A stretch of DNA of 64,000 bases, taken from positions 1-64,000 of the forward strand of contig MABC01000054.1 of NCBI GenBank assembly GCA_002162925.1, in the 5' to 3' direction. Under the pieces are notes generated by a model. That model saw only the letters and a list, made by a program, of their open reading frames with translations. It made no database searches and had not been told where the DNA came from. Both the position numbers and the translations under genes were made by a program. This DNA comes from Thalassotalea sp. 42_200_T64. Lineage in GTDB: Bacteria; Pseudomonadota; Gammaproteobacteria; Enterobacterales; Alteromonadaceae. Of this stretch, positions 49,500 through 57,724 are shown one piece after another (the first letter of the stretch is position 1; each line of letters begins with the position of its first letter).

Positions 49500-50634
49500 A
49501 ATTTTGGATAAAGTCGAGTAAGATCTTTTCGGTGGGTTTTATCTGATCAAAGGCCAAAAATTCATTCACCTGGTGTGCCTGTTCAATAGAGCCAGGTCCT
49601 AGCACTATGGTTTGGCAACCCAGCTGCTGGATGTAAGGTGCTTCGGTGGCGTAGTTTACCGCCTGGCAACAGTGGCCTGAAAATTTCTCCGCCAGTTTTG
49701 CCAACTCACTGTCAGCGCTTTCGGCAAAAGCGGGGGAGCTGGCATGCAATTCCTGCATTGACACTCTACCCGGATACTTTTCCGCCACTGGCTTTAACGC
49801 TTCAGATAACCAATGCAGCAACTCTTCATCCTTAATGCCGGGTAGGGCGCGTAAGTCAATATCCAGATAACAATCACCACATATTCTATTGGCACTGTCG
49901 CCACCTTTAATCGCACCAAAATTGAGTGTTGGCTCGGTGACGGTGAAGGCTTCATTTTGGTAATTGGCAATCAAATCTTTTTTCAAAGCCATCAGCTTTT
50001 CGATCACTTGATAAATCAACTCGATGGCATTTACCCCTTTATTGGGCAAACTGGAATGGCCTGACTTGCCCTTAATCGAAATACGGTGTGACATATGACC
50101 TTTATGCATGATCACCGGTTGTAAATTTGTCGGTTCGCCAATAATCGCCACATCGGGTTTGGCCAGTTGTTGCTCAATAAAAAATCGGGCCCCCGCCATG
50201 GTGGTTTCTTCATCGGCGGTAGCCAAAACATACAAAGGTTTTTTTAGCTGCTTAACCGGCAGATTTTTGCAAACTTGCAAAATAAACGCGAAAAACCCTT
50301 TCATATCACAGGAGCCTAAACCATAGAATTTGTCGGCTTTATCGGTGATGGTAAAAGGATCACTGTCCCAGCCTTTTTCATCAAACGGCACAGTGTCACT
50401 ATGCCCTGATAATAATAATCCGCCAGTTCCCTCGCCAATCTTGGCTAATAAATTATACTTATTTCGAGAATCTGGAACTTGTTGAATGGTAATGCTGAAA
50501 CCTAGATCGGAAAACCAGCTTGCCAAAAGTTCAATAACGGCTTGATTACTTTGATCCCACTGCGTGCTGGTCGCACTTATTGATGGGCTGGCAATCAATT
50601 GTGTCAGTGCTTGTTGAAAATTTGGTAAAGACAT
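49489..50634 (-). CDS. argE: Acetylornithine deacetylase
   Basis: ArgE releases acetate from N-acetylornithine to give ornithine. The 381-residue M20 metallopeptidase has the zinc motifs LLLSGHSDTVPFDEKGWD, GLGSCDMKGFFAFIL, and ATADEETTMAGARFF (catalytic Glu). It is divergent from argC across tandem ARG boxes, the same layout as in E. coli. Linear ArgE here, with a GNAT-fused ArgH, indicates the linear rather than the ArgJ cyclic pathway. Confidence 0.95.
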   Translation of the reverse strand: MSLPNFQQALTQLIASPSISATSTQWDQSNQAVIELLASWFSDLGFSITIQQVPDSRNKYNLLAKIGEGTGGLLLSGHSDTVPFDEKGWDSDPFTITDKADKFYGLGSCDMKGFFAFILQVCKNLPVKQLKKPLYVLATADEETTMAGARFFIEQQLAKPDVAIIGEPTNLQPVIMHKGHMSHRISIKGKSGHSSLPNKGVNAIELIYQVIEKLMALKKDLIANYQNEAFTVTEPTLNFGAIKGGDSANRICGDCYLDIDLRALPGIKDEELLHWLSEALKPVAEKYPGRVSMQELHASSPAFAESADSELAKLAEKFSGHCCQAVNYATEAPYIQQLGCQTIVLGPGSIEQAHQVNEFLAFDQIKPTEKILLDFIQNYCF

Positions 50635-50821
50635 AGTTATCCTAAATTAATAATAAAATACTTATGCTGAAAAGTTGCATAAGTAGTCATAAATTGTTAT
50701 TTTCTCTATTACAGTTTAATCAAGCATAGGTTTTCTGGCTAGTAAATAATTATCTTAGTTAAAATATAAGGTAAATAAGTTGCTCTCGGTGATAGCCACG
50801 AGCGATTTTGCTGGTAAAAGC

Positions 50822-50860
50822 GGTGAATAATGATTAAAATTTAATGAATAAAATTGCAAT
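50822..50860. promoter_or_regulatory. Tandem ARG boxes (ArgR operator) of argE/argC
   Basis: Two 18-bp segments GGTGAATAATGATTAAAA (50822-50839) and AATGAATAAAATTGCAAT (50843-50860) resemble the ArgR box wnTGAATwwwwATTCAnw. They are separated by 3 bp, the usual spacing. The site lies just before the argC ribosome site. Confidence 0.7.
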
Positions 50861-50871
50861 TAAGGGTTTTG

Positions 50872-51918
50872 ATGAAAGTAGCGATTGTAGGTGCTAGTGG
50901 TTATGCTGGCGCTGAGTTGGTAGAAATATTAACTAAACATGACAAAATTACCGATTTTCAGCTACTGGTTTCTGAGGGTAGTGCTTCGAGTGGCCGGCTA
51001 TTTTCGGATCTCTATCCACGGCTGCAATCGGTTTGTGATAAACCGTTACAACCATTCTCTTCGGCTTGGCTGGCAGGCAACCAGGATTTAGATGCGGTAT
51101 TCTTTGCGACACCTCATGAGTACTCACAACAGTGGGCACATGAATTCGTTGCTGCCGGTATTAAAGTCTTCGATTTGTCTGGCGCCTTTCGGTTAAATAA
51201 TGTCGAAGATTATCCCAAATATTATGGTTTTTCGCATCAACATGAAGCGTTAATTGAGCAAGCCATTTATGGTTTAGCGGAATTCAATGCTGAACAGATT
51301 AAAACAGCACATATTGTTGCCGTGCCGGGCTGTTACCCAACGGCGAGTCTTTTAGGCTTAAAGCCGATCACCAGTAATAACTTAAATCAGCCGGATGGCT
51401 TGATTGTGGTAAACGGCATCAGTGGCGTAAGTGGCGCCGGTAGAAAAGCTTCCTTGGCGACCAGCTATAATGAGCTTAGTTTAAAAGCTTATAATATTTT
51501 ACAACACCGTCATCAACCAGAAATTAGCCAGGAATGTGGGCAACAAGTTATTTTTAATCCACACATAGCGCCATTCAAGCGTGGTTTGTTATCCACCGTT
51601 ACTCTTAAATTAAAAGCCGGAGTAACGACTGAGCAGGTTGAGCAGGCATTCAATAATGCTTACGCCCATACCCCTTTGGTCAGACTCAGCAAAACATGGC
51701 CACAAATCGATGATGTTGCCGGCTCCCCTTTTGCCAGTTTACACTGGCAATACTGCCAAGAAAAATCGGTATTGGTGGTAAGTTGCGCCATCGATAACTT
51801 ATTAAAAGGCGCCGCATCGCAGGCAATACAATGCTTTAATTTAAGCATTGGCTTAGAATCACACTATGCGTTAGCAAATGTTCCAACCAGTTACGTATCA
51901 GCGCAAGGAATGAATTAA
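50872..51918 (+). CDS. argC: N-acetyl-gamma-glutamyl-phosphate reductase
   Basis: ArgC reduces acetylglutamyl phosphate with NADPH. The protein has the N-terminal nucleotide motif KVAIVGASGYAGAELVEIL, the catalytic Cys in VAVPGCYPTASLLGL, and HIAPFKRGLLSTVTL. The track starts at TTG 50854. ATG 50872 is preferred because AAGGG stands 5 bp upstream and the protein begins at the Rossmann strand. The product is 348 residues. It is the first gene of argCBFGH(A), and its stop overlaps the argB start. Confidence 0.95.
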   Translation: MKVAIVGASGYAGAELVEILTKHDKITDFQLLVSEGSASSGRLFSDLYPRLQSVCDKPLQPFSSAWLAGNQDLDAVFFATPHEYSQQWAHEFVAAGIKVFDLSGAFRLNNVEDYPKYYGFSHQHEALIEQAIYGLAEFNAEQIKTAHIVAVPGCYPTASLLGLKPITSNNLNQPDGLIVVNGISGVSGAGRKASLATSYNELSLKAYNILQHRHQPEISQECGQQVIFNPHIAPFKRGLLSTVTLKLKAGVTTEQVEQAFNNAYAHTPLVRLSKTWPQIDDVAGSPFASLHWQYCQEKSVLVVSCAIDNLLKGAASQAIQCFNLSIGLESHYALANVPTSYVSAQGMN

Positions 51919-52697
51919 TGACTTCGCCTTTAGTGATTAAAATCGGTGGTGCGATCATGGAGTCGCCTGCCGCTCTCAGTGAATTGTTTAAGGTTATTAA
52001 AACCTTACAAGATAACCAGCAACAAGTGATTGTGGTTCATGGTGGCGGTTGTGTTGCCGATGAGTTATTGGCAAAAGCGGGCTTTACCAGTAAAAAAATT
52101 AATGGTTTACGAGTGAGTGAGCCTGAGCATATGCCGATCATTACCGGCGCTTTAGCAGGAGCGGTAAATAAAGCATTAGTGGCAAGTGCCAATTGCGCCG
52201 GTATTTCGGCCGTCGGTTTGGCTTTGCATGATGGCCAGATGATCAAATGTACCGCTGCCGAAGAATTTCTTGGTTGTGTGGGCATTCCACATGTCGGTAA
52301 TGATAAATTTTTACAGTGTTTGATCGCCGCCGATAATATTGCCATCATTTCTTCTATTGGTAGTTTAGATAATGGTCAATTGGTAAACGTAAATGCTGAT
52401 GATGCCGCGGTTGCCATTAGCCAGTTAGTGCAAGGTGATTTAATCTTACTTACCGATGTGGCTGGCGTTAAAGGTGCAACCGGTGAGTATTTAGCGAATT
52501 TAACCTTTGATGACGCCCAGGATTTAATTGCCAGCGGTGTTATTGCTGGTGGTATGGTGGCAAAAGTTAACGCTGCCTTTACCGCCGCAAATCAATTACG
52601 ACGAAGTATCGCGGTGGCCAGTTGGAAAACCCCTGAGCAATTAGTTCAATTGCAACAAGGACAAGGTTTTGGCACCCGCATCGAGCCTAATCTTTAA
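51918..52697 (+). CDS. argB: Acetylglutamate kinase
   Basis: ArgB phosphorylates N-acetylglutamate. The 259-residue amino-acid kinase has LVIKIGGAIMESPAAL, VVHGGGCVADELLAKAG, NADDAAVAISQLVQGDLILLTDVAGV and GGMVAKVNAAFTAANQL. The short length is of the E. coli, arginine-insensitive type, without the N-terminal helix of regulated enzymes. The start overlaps the argC stop (TAATG). Confidence 0.95.
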   Translation: MTSPLVIKIGGAIMESPAALSELFKVIKTLQDNQQQVIVVHGGGCVADELLAKAGFTSKKINGLRVSEPEHMPIITGALAGAVNKALVASANCAGISAVGLALHDGQMIKCTAAEEFLGCVGIPHVGNDKFLQCLIAADNIAIISSIGSLDNGQLVNVNADDAAVAISQLVQGDLILLTDVAGVKGATGEYLANLTFDDAQDLIASGVIAGGMVAKVNAAFTAANQLRRSIAVASWKTPEQLVQLQQGQGFGTRIEPNL

Positions 52698-52700
52698 TTA

Positions 52701-52965
52701 TATACCCGTTCCACCTTAAGATGCGGGATTTCAGTGGGAGTTAAAAGCAATTTAGGCAAGGCATTAAATTTAGAGAATGGTTGTTCCATTGTTAAATTTC
52801 ATAACGCGGCATAAATTGCTTTTAAACCCATCGAAGAAGTACTTGAGCAATACCACTACGGCGTTGCAGCTATTTGAAAGGGAATAACCATTTCTACATA
52901 ACTGCGCCTTGTATTGGCATCGCTCAAGAACTCTGAAACCGGCATCTTGAGGTGGAGCGGGTATA
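52701..52965. mobile_element. MITE-like element between argB and argF
   Basis: The 265-bp stretch is bounded by imperfect terminal inverted repeats, TATACCCGTTCCACCTTAAG (52701) and its complement ending CGGGTATA (52965), extending over about 24 bp. Flanking TA could be the target duplication. Inside are nested inverted repeats (TTAAAAGCAATTTA / TAAATTGCTTTTAA). It has no ORF. It lies within the arg operon and could fold in the transcript. The family is not recognised. Confidence 0.7.
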
Positions 52966-52993
52966 ATACACCGAATTGGTAAACAGGATACTT

Positions 52994-53905
52994 ATGTCGT
53001 TACAACATTTTTTAGCAGATCAACTGCAAGATAAACAACAGCTTGAAGCATTGATCGCGCAAGCAATAGATATTAAAACTAACCCCGGAAATTATTCACA
53101 AGCGCTTGCTGGCAAGTCGATAGTGATGTTGTTTGAAAAACCATCATTAAGAACACACATCAGCTTCGATATTGGCATTCAAAAGCTTGGCGGCCACAGC
53201 CTCTATATTGGTCAGCAAAATGGCCAGCTAGGTGAACGCGAACGGGTGAAAGATGTCGCGAAAAACTTAGCCTGCTGGAGTGATGCCATTGTTGCCCGCG
53301 TATTCAAACAACAAGTGTTGGATGAAATGGCAGAGCATGCAGGGGTACCGGTGATCAATGCGTTGAGTGATTTATACCATCCTTGTCAGGCACTTGCCGA
53401 CTACATGGCGTTAACGGAAACGTTTGGTAGCGTAGAAAACTTAAATGTTGCCTATATTGGCGATGGTAATAATGTTTCAAATTCATTAATGCTGATGGGC
53501 TCTATTTTGGGGGCCAATGTTACGGTAATAACACCTGAAGGTTATGAACCCGATAACACTATGGTGGCGATCGCGACGGAATTAGCCGAGCAAAGTGGCG
53601 CAAAATTAACAGTATCGACTAATATTGAAGATGCGAAAAACCAACAAGTGATTTATACCGACACTTGGATTTCTATGGGTGACAACACCAAGGTCGACGC
53701 GATTTTGGAAAAATTTATGCCCTATCAGATAAATGCCCAATTGATGGCGAAAGCCGGTGCAACGGCAGTGATGCACTGTCAGCCGGCGCATTTAGAACAA
53801 GAAATCACCACAGAAGTGTTTGATTCGGAGCAATCATTGGCTTTCCTACAAGCAGAAAACCGCATGTGGGCACAAAATTCAGTACTGGTTAGCCTGTTTA
53901 AATAA
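52994..53905 (+). CDS. argF: Ornithine carbamoyltransferase
   Basis: ArgF makes citrulline from ornithine and carbamoyl phosphate. The 303-residue protein has [22 protein letters not shown] in the carbamoyl-phosphate loop, [29 protein letters not shown] and [13 protein letters not shown]. The track starts at 52976; ATG 52994 with AGGA upstream is preferred. Two departures stand out: SLRTH where most family members have S-x-R-T-R, and HCQPAH where HCLPA is usual. I take it as ornithine-specific from context; an acetylornithine variant is less likely because argE is present. Confidence 0.92.
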   Translation: MSLQHFLADQLQDKQQLEALIAQAIDIKTNPGNYSQALAGKSIVMLFEKPSLRTHISFDIGIQKLGGHSLYIGQQNGQLGERERVKDVAKNLACWSDAIVARVFKQQVLDEMAEHAGVPVINALSDLYHPCQALADYMALTETFGSVENLNVAYIGDGNNVSNSLMLMGSILGANVTVITPEGYEPDNTMVAIATELAEQSGAKLTVSTNIEDAKNQQVIYTDTWISMGDNTKVDAILEKFMPYQINAQLMAKAGATAVMHCQPAHLEQEITTEVFDSEQSLAFLQAENRMWAQNSVLVSLFK

Positions 53906-53946
53906 CGCTAACCGTCAATAACCTATTTAAAATTGAGATCAATAAC

Positions 53947-55161
53947 ATGAGTAAAAAGATTAAAAAAGTTGTATTAGCGTATTCTGGTGGTTTAGACACA
54001 TCGGCGATCATTCCTTGGTTAAAAGAAAACTACGAAGGCTGTGAAGTTGTAGCGTTTTGTGCCGATGTTGGCCAGGGTGATGAAGAGCTGATTGGTATCC
54101 AAGAAAAGGCCATCGCCTCGGGTGCCTCTGAATGTCACGTAGTCGACTTGAAGGAAGAGTTTGTTAAAGATTATATCTATCCAATCTTAAAAACCGGGGC
54201 GGTATACGAAGGACAGTATTTACTCGGTACGTCAATGGCTCGCCCTGTTATCGCCAAAGCGCACGTTGAAATTGCGCTGAAAGTTGGTGCCGATGCCCTA
54301 TGTCACGGTTGTACGGGTAAAGGCAACGACCAAGTACGATTCGAGTCATGTTTCGCTGCCCTGGCGCCGCAATTAACCGTGATCGCGCCATGGCGTGAGT
54401 GGGACATGGTATCTCGTGAAGACTTATTAGATTATCTTGCCGAGCGCAATATTGAGTGTTCCGCGTCACTGACTAAAATTTATAGCCGTGATGCGAATGC
54501 CTGGCATATCTCGCACGAAGGCGGAGAGTTAGAAGACCCGTGGTGTGAACCAAGCAAAGAAGTGTGGACGATGACTACCGATCCACTCGATGCGCCGAAT
54601 ACCCCCGAATCGGTAATGCTTAGTTTTGATAAAGGTGAGTTAGTGGCCGTTGATGGTAAAGATTTATCTCCGTATCAAGCTCTGGTTTACCTAAACGATA
54701 AAGCGGGTGCCCATGGTGTTGGCCGTATTGATATTGTCGAAAACCGTTTGGTTGGGATGAAGTCTCGCGGCTGTTATGAAACTCCTGGTGGCACGGTAAT
54801 GATGGCGGCGTATAAAGGCTTGGAGTCATTAATTTTAGACAAAGAATCGTTAAAGTTCAGAGAATCGGTTGCGCTTGAATATTCTCACGTAATTTATGAT
54901 GGCCGTTGGTTTACCCCACTGGCAAAAGCACAAATGGCGGCAACCAACTCTTTTGCCGAGCAAATTACCGGTGATGTTGTGGTTAAGCTTTATAAAGGCC
55001 AGGCGACAGTGACTCAACGTCGTTCGCCAAATAGTTTATATTCAGAAGAATTTGCTACCTTTGGCGAAGATGATGTTTATGATCAAAAACATGCCGAAGG
55101 CTTCATTCGTTTATTCAGCTTATCCAGTCGTATTAACGCGCTGAAACAGCGGGAGAAATAA
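53947..55161 (+). CDS. argG: Argininosuccinate synthase
   Basis: ArgG ligates citrulline and aspartate with ATP. The 404-residue protein has the PP-loop [17 protein letters not shown], the [14 protein letters not shown] signature and a long C-terminal dimer region. It is the short bacterial type. It lies 41 bp after argF and 1 bp before argH. Confidence 0.97.
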   Translation: MSKKIKKVVLAYSGGLDTSAIIPWLKENYEGCEVVAFCADVGQGDEELIGIQEKAIASGASECHVVDLKEEFVKDYIYPILKTGAVYEGQYLLGTSMARPVIAKAHVEIALKVGADALCHGCTGKGNDQVRFESCFAALAPQLTVIAPWREWDMVSREDLLDYLAERNIECSASLTKIYSRDANAWHISHEGGELEDPWCEPSKEVWTMTTDPLDAPNTPESVMLSFDKGELVAVDGKDLSPYQALVYLNDKAGAHGVGRIDIVENRLVGMKSRGCYETPGGTVMMAAYKGLESLILDKESLKFRESVALEYSHVIYDGRWFTPLAKAQMAATNSFAEQITGDVVVKLYKGQATVTQRRSPNSLYSEEFATFGEDDVYDQKHAEGFIRLFSLSSRINALKQREK

Positions 55162-55162
55162 T

Positions 55163-57052
55163 ATGGCAGCATTATGGGGCGGTCGGTTTAAATCGGGCAG
55201 TAGTGATATCTTTAAAGCATTTAATGATTCACTACCGTTTGATTATGTGCTGGCCCAACAAGATATCAAGGGTTCAATTGGCTGGTCAAAAGCCATTCAA
55301 AAAGCGGGTGTATTAACCGTTGAAGAGCAGCAAAAAATGGAGCAGGCATTATTAGATCTTGCTGCTAAAGTTGAACAGGGTGAAGTTGATTTCAGTGCAG
55401 CTACCGCGGAAGATATTCATAGCTGGGTTGAGTCTGAACTGATCGAAGTGATTGGTGATATTGCCCGCAAACTGCATACTGGCCGTAGCCGTAATGACCA
55501 GGTGTCTACCGACCTGCGTTTATGGGCACGTGAACAAGTTGATGTGTTGTTAAACATGCTGAAAAAATGCGTGCAGCAGTTGCTCAATTTGGCTGAAAAT
55601 AACAAACAGCATATCTTACCCGGTTATACCCATTTGCAGCGTGCTCAGCCAATTCGGTTTGCCCATTGGTGTATGGCTTACGTAGAGATGCTAAAACGTG
55701 ATATCTCACGTTTAGAAGATGCGCGCAAAAGAATGAACCAGTCACCGCTAGGTTGTGGCGCATTAGCCGGTACCACCTATGATATTGACCGAGTTGAACT
55801 TGCTCATTCATTAGGCTTTGATGGTCCATGTATGAACTCGCTTGATGCCGTATCGGATAGGGACTATGTATTAGAGTTATTGTTTGCTGCAAGTACCGGC
55901 ATGATGCATTTATCACGGTTTTCAGAAGATCTCATTTTCTTTAATTCCGGTGAAGCAAATTTCATCACCTTAGGCGATCAAGTTACCTCTGGCAGCTCGT
56001 TAATGCCACAGAAGAAAAACCCGGATGCATTAGAGCTAATTCGTGGTAAATGTGGCCGTGTATTTGGCTCATTACAAGGCTTACTGGTGACTTTGAAAGG
56101 CTTGCCGTTAGCCTATAACAAAGACATGCAAGAAGATAAACAAGGTCTGTTTGACGCCCTTGAGCAATGGTTAAGTTGTTTGGTGATGGCAATCGAAGTG
56201 GTTAATTCTATCGAGTTAAACAGTGCCGAATGTCAAAAAGCCGCTCGTGGCGGCTATGCAAATTCGACCGAGCTTGCCGATTATCTTGTCTCTAAAGGGG
56301 TACCGTTTAGAACCGCGCATGACATTACTGGCGCCGCCGTATTGTATGCGATTAATCAAGGCGAACCACTGGAGAGCCTACGCATAGATGAGTTTAAGCA
56401 GTTTTCACCTCTGATCGAAGCCGATGTTTACCCTGTGCTTGAACTGGAATATTTAGTCGATAAACGTAATATTCTCGGTGGCACAGGTATTGAACCAGTA
56501 GAGAAAGTGATCGAGCAAAATCGCCATCAATTTGGCTCTGCTAATTATGTGGTACGAGATGCCAAATTAACCGATTTAAGAGCTATCTTAAAACTGGTAA
56601 ATTACTGGTCGTCACGTGAAGAAAACCTGCCACGCAGTGAAGATGATTTAATTAAATCAATTCGAGATTTTGCCGTGGTTGAAGTGAATGGTCAAGTATG
56701 TGCTTGTGCTGCATTGTATATTTACAGTACCGGTCTTGCCGAGATCAGATCGCTGGGGGTGTCTATCAACAACCAAGGTAAAGGCTATGGTCAAAAGTTA
56801 TGTCGATTCCTACTCAGTAGAGCCAAAGAGTTATCCTTACTGAAAGTGTTTGTGTTGACCCGCAAACCAGATTTTTTCAAACGTTTAGACTTTATTCCTG
56901 GTGATAAAGATGCGCTACCTGAAAAAGTGATGAAAGATTGTGATTTATGTCCTAAGCAAGATAATTGTGATGAAGAAGCCTTGTTGTATAACTTGAGCGA
57001 TCATCAATCAATGCCACAAATGCTAGGCAGTATCGAAGTGATAGAAACTTAA
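55163..57052 (+). CDS. argH: Argininosuccinate lyase fused to a GNAT N-acetyltransferase (ArgH-ArgA)
   Basis: Residues 1 to about 455 are argininosuccinate lyase ([24 protein letters not shown], the fumarase-family loop [15 protein letters not shown]). From about 460 comes a GNAT domain ([39 protein letters not shown]). The end holds a [12 protein letters not shown] cysteine pattern seen in short ArgA-like acetyltransferases. The fusion is known in marine gammaproteobacteria such as Moritella and supplies N-acetylglutamate synthase in one protein with the last enzyme. No separate argA is in the window. It ends the operon. Confidence 0.93.
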   Translation: MAALWGGRFKSGSSDIFKAFNDSLPFDYVLAQQDIKGSIGWSKAIQKAGVLTVEEQQKMEQALLDLAAKVEQGEVDFSAATAEDIHSWVESELIEVIGDIARKLHTGRSRNDQVSTDLRLWAREQVDVLLNMLKKCVQQLLNLAENNKQHILPGYTHLQRAQPIRFAHWCMAYVEMLKRDISRLEDARKRMNQSPLGCGALAGTTYDIDRVELAHSLGFDGPCMNSLDAVSDRDYVLELLFAASTGMMHLSRFSEDLIFFNSGEANFITLGDQVTSGSSLMPQKKNPDALELIRGKCGRVFGSLQGLLVTLKGLPLAYNKDMQEDKQGLFDALEQWLSCLVMAIEVVNSIELNSAECQKAARGGYANSTELADYLVSKGVPFRTAHDITGAAVLYAINQGEPLESLRIDEFKQFSPLIEADVYPVLELEYLVDKRNILGGTGIEPVEKVIEQNRHQFGSANYVVRDAKLTDLRAILKLVNYWSSREENLPRSEDDLIKSIRDFAVVEVNGQVCACAALYIYSTGLAEIRSLGVSINNQGKGYGQKLCRFLLSRAKELSLLKVFVLTRKPDFFKRLDFIPGDKDALPEKVMKDCDLCPKQDNCDEEALLYNLSDHQSMPQMLGSIEVIET

Positions 57053-57077
57053 TTCAGGGATGGATTAACTTAGAATT
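57053..57077 (+). repeat. Dispersed mosaic repeat, short copy 5
   Basis: TTCAGGGATGGATTAACTTAG starts right at the argH stop codon (TAATTCAGGG). Only the first module of the family is present, immediately before the argH terminator. Confidence 0.6.
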
Positions 57078-57111
57078 TAAAGGCCGCTAAATTCCATTTA
57101 GCGGCCTTTAA
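57078..57111 (+). terminator. Rho-independent terminator of the arg operon
   Basis: TAAAGGCCGCTAAA/TTTAGCGGCCTTTA forms a 14-bp perfect stem with a TTCCA loop. The T-run is short, so efficiency is uncertain. Confidence 0.75.
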
Positions 57112-57176
57112 ATTGGACAAAATGCTTTTTCAATCAATAATATAACTATCTTATTGATTGAAAAATCAGCCATCAT

Positions 57177-57686
57177 ATGAATCTACGCCGAGTCCTTACC
57201 CTAATTACCGTGTTATCTGTATGTGCTTTTTCTAGCGTTGTTAACGCTGCCCAGAGTGACGCGTATTTAGGAACAGGAGTGAATTATCTCGATCTGGATG
57301 ACGGCAGTTCGGTGAATATTTCAGTCACGGGTGGATACGATTTTTATCAACGACAGTTGCTCTCGGCAAACATTCAAGCCTTAACATTAGCAGCAGAGGC
57401 TCAATATGCGGATTCGATATCGGGCACTGATAACATAGTTAATTATTCATTATTTCTAGCCGCTCGAATGTACACTTCTGAGCGTTTGTTTTTCAAGGCA
57501 AAATCAGGCATAACTAATTTCCCAGACGTTGTGTTGAAAAACGATGACGCCGAACATTCACATTTTGACTTAGGTGTGGGCTTAGGCTACAAATTATACT
57601 CCACTACACTGGAGCTAGAATACATCTATGCCAATAAAACGTTGCATGCGTCTATCGTTGAAATTAGTGTCAAATATCATTTTTAG
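57177..57686 (+). CDS. Small outer-membrane beta-barrel protein
   Basis: The 169-residue protein has a signal peptide (VLTLITVLSVCAFSSVVNAA) and alternating strands ending in VEISVKYHF, with the terminal Phe that the Bam machinery recognises. Segments such as SVNISVTGGYDFY and HFDLGVGLGYKLYSTTLELEY fit a small barrel of about eight strands. No specific family is recognised. It lies alone between the arg terminator and the convergent mrcA. Confidence 0.7.
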   Translation: MNLRRVLTLITVLSVCAFSSVVNAAQSDAYLGTGVNYLDLDDGSSVNISVTGGYDFYQRQLLSANIQALTLAAEAQYADSISGTDNIVNYSLFLAARMYTSERLFFKAKSGITNFPDVVLKNDDAEHSHFDLGVGLGYKLYSTTLELEYIYANKTLHASIVEISVKYHF

Positions 57687-57690
57687 CCGA

Positions 57691-57719
57691 TACCAATTTG
57701 AGTTATACAAAATGGTATT
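57691..57719. repeat. ATACCAATTT...AAATGGTAT palindrome
   Basis: ATACCAATTT and AAATGGTAT flank an 11-bp spacer between the convergent OMP gene and mrcA. It is the same intergenic palindrome type as at 20153-20180 and may end both transcripts. Confidence 0.55.
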
Positions 57720-57724
57720 AGCCA

